Source: Protonemura montana
Lineage: Eukaryota; Arthropoda; Insecta; Plecoptera; Nemouridae
DNA: 64,000 nt
Direction: 5' to 3'
Assembly (NCBI GenBank): GCA_947568835.1
Contig: OX387605.1
Location: 13,954,418-14,018,417 of the forward strand
The position numbers and the translations under genes were made by a program. The notes under the pieces are model-generated. The model had not been told where the DNA came from. It saw nothing but the letters and a program-made list of their open reading frames with translations, and did no database searches. Of the stretch, positions 32,461 through 45,400 are shown in pieces. The stretch's first letter is position 1, and every line of letters begins with the position of its first letter.

Positions 32461-35400
32461 GACACGTTTCCTGGCCGCACCGTTCAAGTTAAAATTCTAA
32501 AAATCGAGTATGTTATAGATAAAGAATTAAACTAGTGAACAACAGGTTTCTTTTTTCCGAAATTATTCTTTACTTTTGCCAAAAGTGACTCCCAAAGTTG
32601 CACTTTTTAACCAAGTTCAGGAGAGCGCATTAGGCAAACTAAACACATTTTCGGAAAAAGATGAAATGAAAACGTAAAATCCAATGAAAACGTTTGTACT
32701 TTCGGCCTGTTGGACTGTTCAAATTGCCGGTCTTTCATTAGCCCCATGTGCCACAGTTTTGGTGTTGTGTGGTTAACGCTTCTCGATAATAGGTATAAGT
32801 AAAATAAACGGTAATCAAAAATAAATAGTTTAAGTAAATAAAGGGAGATTTCTTGTTCCCTGTTTTGTTGTATATGTTCATAATTCACAATCACATTTAT
32901 ATAAGACATTGGTCGCACCGTTCTTTCGTTAAATTTATTGCACCGAAAGTTCAGTTCGGTCAGTTCGGTACAGAAAGGCGAGAAGGAGCAGGTGCAGTCC
33001 AGTTACCTTGCTGGTTGATCACAGTAAATTGTTGCTAGAGAGGGTAGTTTCAACAATAGAACAAAAATGTAAACTGATTTGTAATCAGGGCTGATTTACA
33101 GGTCTCGAAGCTGAAAGCGATTCTGTTGAAAATATTTTCAAAATTCAATTATTGGCATCAGATGAATATTTTTGTTAAATTCCTCTGGTATTAGCGATTC
33201 TCGGAACATTTTTATCGCACATCGGCTTAGACATTCAGAAGTGTTTCGTTCCAAATCAAATCTCCAGTCGCATAACCAGACACCCACGTGATACACTCCC
33301 CTTTTGCCGCGGTAGAAAATGAGTGTATAGAGAAAATGCACACCTCGTCCCGTATCAACCCCTGCGGATACGTTTAACACTGCCCTCTATACAAGTAATG
33401 AACTAAATATTCAAAGGTATGGCGTATCCGTAAGATAAATTGCTTCGCAGGGCAAGACGCGTTTATGCCGCGAAAAAAGAAAATAAGATTAACCAAAGCC
33501 GAGCTATCTCGTCGCTCTCCCTCTGCCACAAGGCCGGCAACGTGAACTTGCATACCACTGCGCGTGGGATCTTCTAAATTGATCAATTATTCAATTTCAA
33601 CCGAGATGTAGCTTAATCAAATGCGAAACTTGGAAATCCGCAGAAGCATGCATTTTATACACCAGCGTCGCGACCGTTTCAGGGTGAATAACAAATCTGC
33701 CTTCGCTCACAAAGCGCCTTGCTGTTTTGAGCGCCACCAGATTTCTCGACGGTGTCGTCTTTTACAGAAAATACACCCCAAGAACTTAAAAAATAAGACA
33801 AAACAGGCTGGCTTATCGATGTAGATTTACTTCTTAAAACCTTTTCTAGTGGGCATGGTTCAGTCACTTTACATATCTGCTTGTGACAGCTACATTATCA
33901 TTATTATACAACTGTAATAGCTAAAAATAAGAATAAGAAATGTCTCACGACAAAATGTCTCTGCAATGACGCAAGCTGGAGGAGCACAGCACAATGGCGA
34001 AAAGAAAAGAAGACGATCCCAGTTTCACATAGACCCTCAGGACATGTAGATTATGCAATTATTCATCAGCAGAGACCCAAGTCGGTTGCGTGGCCTGCGT
34101 CTGATCGCATGCGTACGTATATTACGCACGACTCACGCACGCACGAAGGAACGCCACGCACGGGAGGGTGCGTGCGAGCACGTGACATACAGAAGTGAGA
34201 GTGGGGTTGGGCGGATGAGGGGAGGGTCGCGAAAATCCGCTTTGGGCCTTTTAAGTGGTGGCATGGTGGGCATTCTACCCGATTTAGTTGGATGAAATTT
34301 AATACGCGTCCGTGGAGTTCACGGTTGAGATGTGGTGCACAGAAATTTAGGATTGATACTCAGAAAGTCTGGCTAATCGATAAAAAATGTAGGTGGTGTG
34401 AGCGAGCAGTTTTCTTCGGCGCTGGAATTTTGTCAAAAAAAAAGGCCATTCTGTTCGCTATCTGCGAAGATTCCCTGTCAGGTCGTTGAGAAGGCATCGC
34501 GAGGCAATTTATATCTGTTCGGCTTTTTAGTACAGCCCATCCACCCAGTTCTTAAGTCCCTTCATACGCTTGTAAATCTGTCCAAAATATTGACAAAACG
34601 GCGAGTGACATTTTGCCATCTGCCAATCTGTCGCCGCGGTACGTCAATCCGCGATAATGCCTGCCCACACGTACAACCATGCCATTTGTGTCGCTGAACG
34701 ATGTCGCTGAATTGAAATTCGCAAAACCCGTGTGGTCGCACGTTTGTGACAGTTCTACGAATCGAACATATAGATTTCTTCATATTTTCATTATATCCGA
34801 CAGCGCGGAATCATCGAGGCCAGGCGACGCGTTCAAATCGCGCGACTTCTAGAACACAACGTGACATTCTCAGATTCAATCACTTTGTTTCGTCAGCAAG
34901 ATTTCCTCGTTATCCTGGCTTTTGTTTGGTAATCCTGAGTATCAGAACATCATGATCCTTGCACCCTTCACAGTCATCGATGTTCAAGATAAAGTATGAT
35001 CGACTTACATATTGCTTTACTATCTGTGTACTATCTGCTAATCCAAACCCAATGAGGCATATCTTCCTATAGAAATTCAAACAGCTATATGCAGGGAATG
35101 TCCGTGTAACGGCACTGCATTGGGTTGACTCACCCCTTGAGAGTCATGAGTCAGTCATATAATCACATCACAATAATCAATTGCAATAGCAAGCCGAAAA
35201 TGTTGCAGCCCATGCGATATCGTAGAGATATTTCCCTCCCCAAGCAGATCATCGAATCAATTCAAATCAGGATAAACGGAAACCCATACCGACGTTCCCC
35301 GAAAGACTGCATCCGAAGCATCAAACAGAGTCAAGCCCTCCTAAAAAAATACACTTTAAAGTAGTAACGCGATTAATATGAACCCCAACACAGGGGTGTC

Positions 35401-36019
35401 CGCTACGTGGCATGGAGACCGGCAGAGAGCGCGGCGTCGTCTGGGGTCTGGCGCGCATGGCGTGATCGATCGACGTCGTCCCGATGAGCGGGATGCGAGA
35501 GCCGCCAGTGGCGTTACAAGCGGCACCCTTAAAGGTACTGACGAATACGGTCGGAGGGGACCACAAATGTTTGTATTGCGTAAACTCAAGTGTTCCAACG
35601 CAGCAATGCTTTTACCTGAAAAGTATGATAAAATCATGCCAAAATATATGAAGCAAGGATTTTAACCCGCTTGTATGGTTTTACAGTTATAGAGCAATTG
35701 CGCGAGAAGATTAGATGCTTCAGTGGAACTGAGATTGTGAAATTGAGAGGATGACACTGTGAGGTCACAAAAAGGACCTCAAAAATTTAAAGTACACTCA
35801 ATAAAAAATAAATAAAAAAAAAACACTAAATTATGGCACAGCAACCCCCGGGAAAAAGTGCAAACGATCTTGCTTTTGGTTTCCCTTAAACGCAATCGCC
35901 GAAGTGTCAGTATACACCATGTCACCATAAACGCCAAGTCGGTAATTAAACAGGAATCCCGCCGTGGCACTGCACTCTACAGCGACGCCACTGCTACGCG
36001 GCGCGCGGGCAACATTGCG

Positions 36020-36037
36020 GGCTAAGCCGGCTTAGCC
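36020..36037. repeat. Perfect 18-bp palindrome
   Basis: GGCTAAGCCGGCTTAGCC is its own reverse complement and sits in the most CpG-dense part of the intergenic region. It could be a dimeric protein-binding site or chance. Confidence 0.6.
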
Positions 36038-39000
36038 AGGGCGCCGCGAACAGCACGGGCGTCGGTACACGGACGCCGACGTCGCGGTGAATGCAAATCG
36101 CACCCGGCATGGACGCCGTCGGCGCCGAACACTAATCGCACGGTCTGCGATGGCACTAATCCTCATAGAATCGGCAAGACCCACCCAGGACCACGCGCTT
36201 AGAATCGCTTATGCATGGAGTGGCCAACTGTGGCGCTTTTAGCGGATCGAGAAAAACATTAGTGCAAACCAGACCGACTTAAAACACATGGGCCTGTTAC
36301 CTTTTGCCACGCTAGGCATTGGGTTAATTATCGTTACAGATGTTCGTCTTACAACGCATTATTCAACACCATCCAAAGTGCGCTACGGCGTCACTAACGA
36401 ACTTATTTGTGATACCACCACACCGGTGGCATTATTTAAGGCGGAAGGTCCCTGTAATCCGAGTGATCACACTCGCAGATATATTAACATTAAAAACTGT
36501 GATGCGTATAGGATAGCTTGCAACAGAAGAGTGGTCATTGAGTTGACTGTGGTCCAATGGCCGGCGTGGTCGACCATCAAGGCACTCCATACTTAAACGT
36601 GGGCCCAAATTGGTCAGGGTGCGCCATCTGGACGGCACTCCCATCCCTCGCAGTCTCGCGGAATAACGACGGGGGCCTTCTGGGCCCGGTGTGATGGTTT
36701 AGACTTGGAGACGAATGACGACGTGCGTTTGTGTGCACACAGGAATCCATAGCCTTGACTTGCGCGAGACGCAGAGTGATGTTATGAATGTATCATAGGC
36801 ATCAGTCTCCCCGCTGTTAAAAGTTACATGAGTGCCGAACGGCTGGCTGTCAATCAGTCGTGGGTTAGGCTGTCATAGACGCGAGGATTTTCATCCAGAT
36901 TCGACGGTCAAATTCTAAGCCGCCTTCAATTTGAAAGCCGACTCTTTTTGCCACTTAGGTCACACCGGCATGGCAGGGGATTGCAGCTAGCTGCCAGTTC
37001 GAATCCAAACATAGACAAGGGGGATGAGGTTATGGACATGGGATTACGGGTGTACGGTGTACAGGCGTAATTGGTAACCGATGTACAACGTATCGTTAGG
37101 TACACTTCGGGGATCGGCCGTGGCCTGAAGATGCGCCGGACAAGGCCAGTCTGGCCAGACACACGAATTCGAAGAAATTTAAATTCAAAGTCAACGACTT
37201 ACGAATTAATATTCACTGACAAGTGACGTCTAAAAACGATTAGCGGACGTCGTGACACATTTATCGCTACTATATTGGCACTTTAAACTCGAGCGCGAAA
37301 CGCTACATGCCACCAAAGGAAGATGAGATCGTCCACTTCTCCGCGAAGATAGAATTCTTTTCATGTAAGATCGATTGTTCTCATCTTGTTCGCCAGCATC
37401 CTCCCTCCGACGCAACTCGCAAGACGTCGAGCTACAGGTTTGACCCTAGCTCCACACCACGCAGCTCTAAGAGATTCGTATACGTAGCGCACTAAATCCA
37501 CTCCATCCCCGCTTGCCCCATCTAATCATCAATTTTACGAGGAAACTTTATTGGTAGTGTCACTGTGCACTGAGAGGAAGACGATCAGGGATTATGACTT
37601 GTACGGACCATCCCCCTTGGGCGTTAGAAGGGCATAAGAGCAAATTAGATTCTCCAAAAAAGATACAGAAAATGTAAGGGAAGGCAATCGCAAGGATCTG
37701 GGGCTTAAATTGGGAAGGCGTGAGTAGTGGGGTTATGATGGTTTATGCGCAAGTGAAGAGGCTGTGTAATTCGAGTACCACCCGTGGTAAGGGCCCGAGG
37801 GTAATTGCGCCGCCCACTGACGATCAAGCGCTGTGCCATGGAATTATGCTTTTCCAGTATGCGCACACGAGTAACGAAGGGGAAGCTGATAAGAGTGTAA
37901 AGCTTCACAGTTAGAGAATACGTTAGTAAAACCTCGTGAATTGAAAGTGGACGCAAACTGACCAATTCTGTATTACTTGTGTCTGAACAAAGCAGTATTT
38001 AAAATATGAATTTCCAGCTAAAATCTAAAAACGATGCTAAAATAGAGCACAGTCGTGTATTCATCTCAACTTTTCCATTGAGCTGTACGTTAAAACAATT
38101 TTTTGTAGGCACGGTTATTTTCAAAATATAAGCGCATACGGTATATGTATCTGTATGCCTCAAAAAAATCTTCCGGTCCAGACAATGGCGAGATACCACG
38201 TACGTTTTCAAGTATCCATCATGATTCATGAAGACTGAAGAGAATATTGGGATGTTATCACGCAGATGATCGTGAGCGAAAGTTTCGAACAAGAATAGGA
38301 CCACTCTAAGAAATGAAAGGATCGTAGAATGGAAGGGGACGATCTGGCAATGGATTGGCCCGTTTGGTCCGAGAAGGAGGCGATCTCGCTGCAGGAAACT
38401 GGAAAGGTGTGTCTGTCAAAAAGATAGCGGCTTTCAGAGCGTGTGGAAATGGCATTCGGCAATTGCGGCGGCCGCGGCATGCTGTGGAAAGAGATTCTAG
38501 CCGAATTCCATCGGTGGGGGAGAGTGGAGTCGACGATGCGATGTATGGCCGTGAGAAGGGAATGGAACGTCGAGCATGTTGGGGTGTCGATGGGTGCCCA
38601 CTGGCCGACGACTCGCCGCGATAATCGCACACTATATGAGGGTGTTATTTGCGATGGGTTTTCAATACAGATGCGTATCGAGGCGCGAACAATGCCCGGG
38701 ATTCCGGACTTTTTCTAAATAAACACTGACTGGTGCATTCTTGGGGTTGGGCACATAATGGGATACTACTGTGTGGGGGATTAAATCATAATAGTAGGGA
38801 ATGATGATAACGCGTATTGTACAGGAGGCTTCAAGAGTTCAGACTCCACGTGATGGCCCCAAAGTGGATGAGTTTGGTTTTAGGGGAAAAACTGCTATAT
38901 TTTTACGGGAAAAATAATGACACTGAATCGTTCCCATGAGAGGTTTTGGTGTGATGAGTCAAGTTTTAAGTATGATTCCCTGTAATGTGTCATCGCCATC

Positions 39001-40471
39001 TCGCTGCCCAGTCCAGTTCGTTAGGACTTGAACTTTGAACCAATTATAAGTTAGAGCTGTCGGGCCCAATCTTCAGCTGCGGGCGTAAGGGTGAAATGGG
39101 AATTGATTTCTTTCCAAAGGTGACTTTCTGTCAATTTGTTTTACCACTGTAAATAAGGCGTCATGAGATCGATGTGGTTTTCTCTTGCGATACGGGGGAG
39201 GATGATCCATCAAACAGACACCCTCCAAATTAAATTGAGAGTTCCTTCCCCTCGAAAGAAAAAGAAAACATGTCGGGGTGGAATGAAAGGTGTACTACGT
39301 AATGCTAGCAGCGACTTTTTCTAGCTAAGTAATGTTAAGAATTTGGGGTTCAGCCACATGTCACTGAGTTCTTTGGCTGGAGGATTTTCTTACGAGCATC
39401 CTGCATCACCACGATCTGCGGCGATAGCCTCTTGGCAATGGGAATTAATTTCAAAGTAGCGAGATATGCTAATGCAGTAGATATACTATAAAAACAACCG
39501 GATTGGTGTCAATCGAGAAGTACAAAAAAATGAAGTAAAACTGACTTTTTAACAGAATTTTCTAGACTACCTGCTGAGGAAACCAATTGTTGCTTAGTAG
39601 TACTAAAAGTGCTGAATAAGAGACGTTGAACCTTGACCTGGGCGAAGGCAAGTGAAAATACGAGGACTAGGACAGAAATAAAGTTTAAAAACACGTTCGA
39701 AACGCTTTACACGCGACTGCTGCGTGAAACATAAATCGTGGTTCTACGGAGCTGTCAAGTCTAGACGTATGGACATATGCCTCCACGTTGCCCAGGGTTC
39801 AAGATAGCGTTTCCCAGTAACTAGTTGTTGCCACGGTCCTCATATTTACGATACAAATCTTACAAACTGCCACAGCCCCTGATCACCCCTTATTTTATGC
39901 CTTTACGTACATGGCCCCCAAATGCCTCACACCTAGCACCCCAGAATCGATCGCACAAGATTTCACAGTAACCAGCGACATTTGTAACGAAAACTAACAT
40001 GCGCTTGTATCTGGTGCCATGAAACACGTTTTACTCACCGAAATGAAGGAAAATTGCTCGTGAATAATATTAAAACGAAACACACCGAAAGACTAGCATA
40101 AAAACATCAAAATATACGTAGCCACTGACACTGGACCGAGCTCCGTTGCGGACAGATGGCCGACTGATTTGTCATCTTTGATCAACAGAGAGCAGCACAG
40201 TTACGAGGATTTGCAGTCGGTGAATATTGTATGGTGCTAGCTTCACACTGCTCCCTGTCGGATCAGCTGTATACGCTCTCCGAGCTGTACTAACCGCATG
40301 CTGTAGAACTGTAGAAGCTGTCAGTTTTTCAAGGGAAATTTCTGTTTTGAAGAGACTGGTGGGAATTAGATGCTTACGTATATATATATTTATTTAACTC
40401 ATAATTAATATAAAAAAAAATATATTTTGTATGGTATATCATATTTTACGGCTATTTTTACCGCCGTAAGT

Positions 40472-41772
40472 ATGGCAGAGAGTCAGTGTAATACTTTGGC
40501 TTCCACTCGCGATGCAGCTGGGATTATAGAGAAAGCTGCTTTGGATAAGGTTTCTGTAGAGGCTGGAGGCACTCTCTCAAACACCCAGCGTGCTCAAGTA
40601 GAGCGGAATCGACAGCGAGCGTTACTTTTGCGGCAAGCCAGGCTCATACCACACCCTTACGCTAAAGTGTAAGCACATCAGTTGTTAATCATCGACTATA
40701 TTAAAATACTTCTCTAAATAATTGCGGTTTGTTTTTTTTCCCTAGAAATACTGCAGATTCCGTTGAGAAAAGTATTATTCGAGTTGCAGGAAGCAAATTC
40801 ATTGATACTGGAGGTGGCTTCCTCCTAGAACAAAAAGATGATGAGGATCAACTGCCAGTATGTGATTTGTATACCTATCTACATTTGGTATGGCTTTTTC
40901 CAAAACACTAATAATTTTTTTTTCACAGCTGAGGCGAGTTGAACTACCAGCTCCGATATTGAAACCTAACCAACCACAATGTATAGAATGCCAAGAAGAT
41001 TTTGACGATTCTTTTCTGTTCCGATCGTTCGACTTCCGAGTTTGCGACAAGTGTAGGTGGGTTACGTACTTTTTCACAACGGACGCCTTATTTTTCAAAG
41101 AGGTAGTCCATTTCATATATTTATATATCCACAGGGATGATGCCGACAAGCATTCCCTTATCACTCGCACTGATGCAAAGAGCGAATACCTGCTTAAAGA
41201 TTGCGACCTTGATAAACGAGAACCAAAACTGAAATTTCTTCTTCGCAAAAATCCTCATAATGTGAATTGGGGTGATATGAAATTATACCTTCATGTACAG
41301 GTAATTACACAAAGATTTGATTACCCACTGGTATGGCTTTAGTAATTGCCTAAATGAAGTATCTTCAGAGCTAATTTTTTCTTTTCCATTTTTAGGTTGA
41401 AGAGCGAGCTTTAGAAGTGTGGGGTGGGGAAGAAGAGATACTTGAAGAAAGAGAGAGACGAGATCAATTGCGAGAGAAATCCAAGACAAAGAAATACAAC
41501 AAGCAAATGAAAGGTATGTGTAAAATGTTGGCATCCAGAATGTAAATACTAAACCTACACATTGTAAACCTAGAAAATTTGAAGATAATATCTTATTTCA
41601 AACAATCCTACCCTCAGCCCTGCGAATGTCAGTGAGGAGTAGCCTCTATGACCGAACGTCTGCAGCATCTCACACCCATAGCTTTGGTCCAGATACATAC
41701 CACGAGGAAGAAGACAACTACACCCACGTTTGCACCGAATGCGACTACGAAGAGACATTTGAGAAGATGTGA
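40472..41772 (+). CDS. XPA: XPA, DNA-damage recognition/verification protein, 6 exons, 291 aa
   Basis: Nuclear scaffold of nucleotide excision repair. It binds damaged junction DNA, RPA, ERCC1-XPF and TFIIH. Exons: 40472-40668, 40746-40857, 40929-41056, 41135-41300, 41396-41513, 41618-41772 (TGA). Introns are 71-104 nt, all GT-AG, and the phases sum to 876 nt. The N-terminus has the basic helix QVERNRQRALLLRQARL, then KFIDTGGGFLLE. The zinc finger is C121-x2-C124-x17-C142-x2-C145, the same spacing as the human protein. The DNA-binding domain continues with TDAKSEYLLKDCDLDKREP and NPHNVNWGDMKLYLHVQ. The C-terminus carries HVCTECDYEETFEKM, equivalent to the TFIIH-binding tail. The Met at 40472 is chosen because it precedes the family-like N-terminus. 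An in-frame ATG 45 nt upstream (40427) is possible but would add a hydrophobic stretch. It converges with HMG-CoA reductase about 0.64 kb downstream. Confidence 0.96.
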
Positions 41773-42414
41773 TGGTCCTAAAGCAACTTGGACATTTTAG
41801 GTATTACATGGTTTTTCCATGCTAGCCCTTGATTTAATCCTATTCACTCATGAAGATTTTCACTGATCTAGGTGGTGTAGGTAGGCATAGAAAGTACAAA
41901 AGATAATTCCGTAATAAATACTCTTTTTTTTAACAAGCCTGATATTACTTCAAGTTATTGGACTAATTAATTAAGGTTATCCACGTGAATTCCTGACTTT
42001 TTTCCTTCAATAAACTTTAAAAATATATTTATACATAAGATTATTAGCTATGCTAAGATATATACAGCCTGAGGCTAAATAACAGTCAAAGTAAATCTTC
42101 GAGGCAAATACTTTCACCCGAGACGCTAAACCTTCAAAATGTCAACGCCGCATCACTCGACTGGCGGCTAAAACACTCTATGCGCACTTTGTGCGAGGTC
42201 TCACTTAGTTCACATTTCCACTTAGAGGTGTGCCACATTCGCCTACAACTCTACACTGGAAAGTGTCTCGAGTGGCGATCACGTCGATTTCTGTGAGAGT
42301 CAGGCAGTCGTCACTTGTTGCGCAAAACGATTTGCCGATGGTGTGTATTTAGTGGGAGGGCAGCGACGGCTGCGCAAAGGCCGATGATGGATCGCCGTCC
42401 AACCCCAGCTGTTC
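41773..42414. other. Spacer between the convergent XPA and HMG-CoA reductase genes
   Basis: 640 bp shared by the two 3' UTRs. It contains the XPA poly(A) signal. No exon or RNA gene seen. The two transcripts may overlap at their ends. Confidence 0.6.
41913..41918 (+). terminator. Polyadenylation signal of XPA
   Basis: AATAAA 141 nt after the XPA stop codon, followed within 15 nt by a T-rich tract (CTCTTTTTTTTAAC). Position and context fit a functional signal. Confidence 0.6.
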
Positions 42415-45400
42415 TCACGAGGTGTCTTCTGTGGAGAGTCGACTCCTGGCTGTCGGAGATGGGTGACCCGCCTTACTCATGGAGTTCACAGCTACTGAAG
42501 ACCTGCCAGACGATAAACAAACATTGTTGACCACATTTTTCCTGAACATATACACTTGGTTTCAAAGTAACTGCAAGTGTTTCTTTTATTACTTCCCAGT
42601 TTTCTTTAATGTGTTTTTTTTAAACATCGATAAAAAAAATCATGAAAAGCCATGCAGCCAGAGTAGTTGCTTGCCCAGTCTATAGCTATCTTTTCTCACC
42701 GTGGTGTAACCGCAGCGAACCATACCTGTTGTGTCGGAGATGGCTGCGCACAAGGTGCCCAGCGGCCAGCGCGGACATGAGCGACAGCTCGCCAGCGAGC
42801 ACGGTGCCGCACACAATTCGCGCGAGCGTGTTGGCGTTCTCTCCCGGCCGCTCCACGTTGGCGCCTCGCACGCCCAGCATTTCGAGGCACGCAGACTGCG
42901 GTGTGAGCACGGTGCCGCCGCCGATTGTGCCAATCTCGATGGATGGCATCGTGCATGTCACGTACAGGTCCTCTCCGTCCTCGCCCCACGGCTCCATTAG
43001 CGTCATGCAGTTGCTGCTGCCAACGTTCTGGGCGGGGTCCTAAAGACAAAGGGTGTACGTTAGCATTCATTTATGTTGTTTAAGTTTTATTTGTTACGTT
43101 AAAATGCTCCAGACAAACGGGACGAAGTAAAAATTTACACAATTTTATGTAGAATACTAATTACGTACATAATGCATTTTTATCAATGACCATAGTACCA
43201 AGATAACACAATAAAATAATATATAGGTTTAAGTTGCTAATAGGTACATATAACAATAGGCTTATAGGCTTATGAGCTAGTTCTGTTGAAAACAAAGCTG
43301 TTGAAGCTTTTTGATTGAATCACTATCAAAATTGGCATTGGATTTATTTAACTGATTTTAATTGAATAAGAGTGGAAGATTGAAATTGTGTTAGATTAAT
43401 ATCTGATGCTTAATGAATGCTCTCTGCGCCACCCCGAGCTTAATCCTACCTGTCCAGTGGCGATAAAAATTGCCGTGACGATGTTGGCTGCATGCGCGTT
43501 GAAACCACCGATGCTTCCTGCCATTGCTGAGCCGATCATATTCTTGCTGATGTTGACGTCGACGAGAGCATGCACGGATGTCTTGAGCGTGCTTGTTACG
43601 ATGTGAGCCGGCACCACCGCCTCGCACACCACCGACTTGCCACGACCCTCAATCCAGTTCACCGCCGCCGGCTTCTTGTCCGTGCAAAAGTTGCCACTCA
43701 GGCTAAGCAACTCCATGTCCGGGAACTCTTCTTGCACTGATTTGAGTGATATCTCCGTGCCCTGTTGACAATGGCGATGTTTTGTGGGAAGCAATTTGGA
43801 ATTTTAATCATGGCAAATGAGTAAAATTGTGGCAGTTAACTGCTGAGAAGTAAAACAGACTCATCAATAACAAAAACTATCTGAACTGGGCTTTGAATGC
43901 TAAGTAAAGAACAACTGAATTTCCTAACGTTTCGTTAACTTGTACCGGTTACTTCTTCATGAGCAGTCCTGACAATTTTCCCATAAAAGAACCGCACAAC
44001 ATTTTTATCGGAAAATTGTCAGGACTGTTCTTACCTTTGAAGAAGTAACCAGTACAAGTTGCGAAACGTTGGGAAATTTAGTTGTTCTTTACTTAGCATT
44101 CAAAACCCAGTTCAAATAGTTTTTGTTAAAACTAGTGCTAAGGATAAATCAAGTAGACGAGAGTCTAAAATCAGACTCTTAAATGATGGGTTTTAGACTC
44201 ATGCCTACTCGTCCAATGTTCACAGAATATTTCAACTGCTTTTACAATTCAATGTTAAATAGAAGTTAACCTTATCATTAATCAGAGCCAATTTATATGA
44301 ATGTATCACACAAGTCTCATTGTGTAAATTTAGTGATACAAGATTAAAACTATAGATACTGCATCCAGTAGGTGCAGATAAAATTGTTAAGATATTGTAA
44401 AGGAGCATTTAGCATAAAACCTTAGGAAGTGGGTTGGCCCTCAAAAACCTGTATCAAACAGGGACAAAAGATTGTTAGAGCTGTTAACATTTGACCTATC
44501 TTCAAGTAACTTGTGCACCTGAAAGTGAAATTGAAAATGTACTTGCTGCAATAACTTACAAGTTGCAAGGATATCCTACGACATGCATTCAAGGAAATAT
44601 TAAAAAGTGCTGTACGTTAGAGAAAGGCATCTCAAGAACCTTAAGAACACCATAATCATACGTCAACTGCTTAACTCATCACAAGGCACTCACCTTCGAG
44701 AGCATGTTCATGCCCATCGCGTCGCCAGTGGTGGCTACAAAGCGAATGAAGAGATGCCTGCCGGCGATACGGATGTGGAGCTTTGTGAGCCGTGCAAACC
44801 GGCTGGTGGAGTCGAAGCTGGTCTTCATCTTGTCAAAGTTATCTTGCTTCTCCATCCACGCCATGGCCTCGCTGGCCCGACCAATGTTCGGGAAACGCAC
44901 CACAGGGCCACGAGTCATGCCATCAGCAACCTGAGCAAATGGTGTGGACGTTAACAGCAAAAAACAGCAAACATTTTGTCATTTGTCTTATTACAAATGT
45001 GTTGTGTAGCTACATCAAAGATACGTGTTTTAAATCAAAATGGTAGTGTGCTGTTAGTGTTGATTTAGGCATGATTAAAAATGGTAAACCATAAAACTAG
45101 AAGAAATGCAAGTAACTTGGTTAGTGTTGCCCCTACTACTTCTAGCTCAGCATGTCAGTTACTCTGTTGCAATTTTTAATCCACAGAAGAATTTATTATA
45201 GACTTAAACATACCTGAAGCCTATTTCTCTGCAGTCGAGGTACATCTTCTCTTTGAATACCATCGACTCACTTTGAACCCACCTGAAGGTACAAGACTCA
45301 CCACTTTGCTGTTGACTCCGCATGTGGCCAGCGCTCTGCACCCGCGGTTGGTGCTTGCAACGAGGCAGCCCTCAGTGGTCGCCATAGGCACGTAGATGGG

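Larger units (their letters stand above)
31917..40471. other. CpG-rich intergenic region between divergent Mint and XPA
   Basis: 8.5 kb containing the upstream regions of both genes. Base composition is clearly richer in GC and CpG than the introns, especially about 34-34.3, 35.4-35.6, 36.0-36.2, 37.3-37.5 and 38.3-38.7 kb. Open frames of 60-134 codons occur on both strands in those patches but overlap each other in several frames, lack splice or start context and resemble nothing I know. Apart from a possible LINE tail (about 32.1-32.5 kb) and an 18-bp palindrome, I see no gene, RNA or element here. Confidence 0.6.

Noticed and set aside
36955-37010. Second B-box-like stretch (GTTCGAATCC)
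   Set aside because: Flanking arms do not pair as a tRNA and no A box is placed at the right distance.
38226-38718. Overlapping frames of 89-134 codons on both strands
   Set aside because: No homology, no splice context, open in several frames at once, in a GC-rich patch where stop codons are rarer. Not called as a gene.
40427-40471. Longer N-terminus for XPA starting at an upstream ATG
   Set aside because: It would add a hydrophobic stretch not expected in a nuclear repair factor. The Met at 40472 gives a family-like start. Left as an alternative.
42642-43043. Plus-strand and alternate-frame open stretches over the HMG-CoA reductase catalytic exon
   Set aside because: Frame shadows of the GC-rich exon 42726-43039, which encodes the conserved enzyme on the minus strand.
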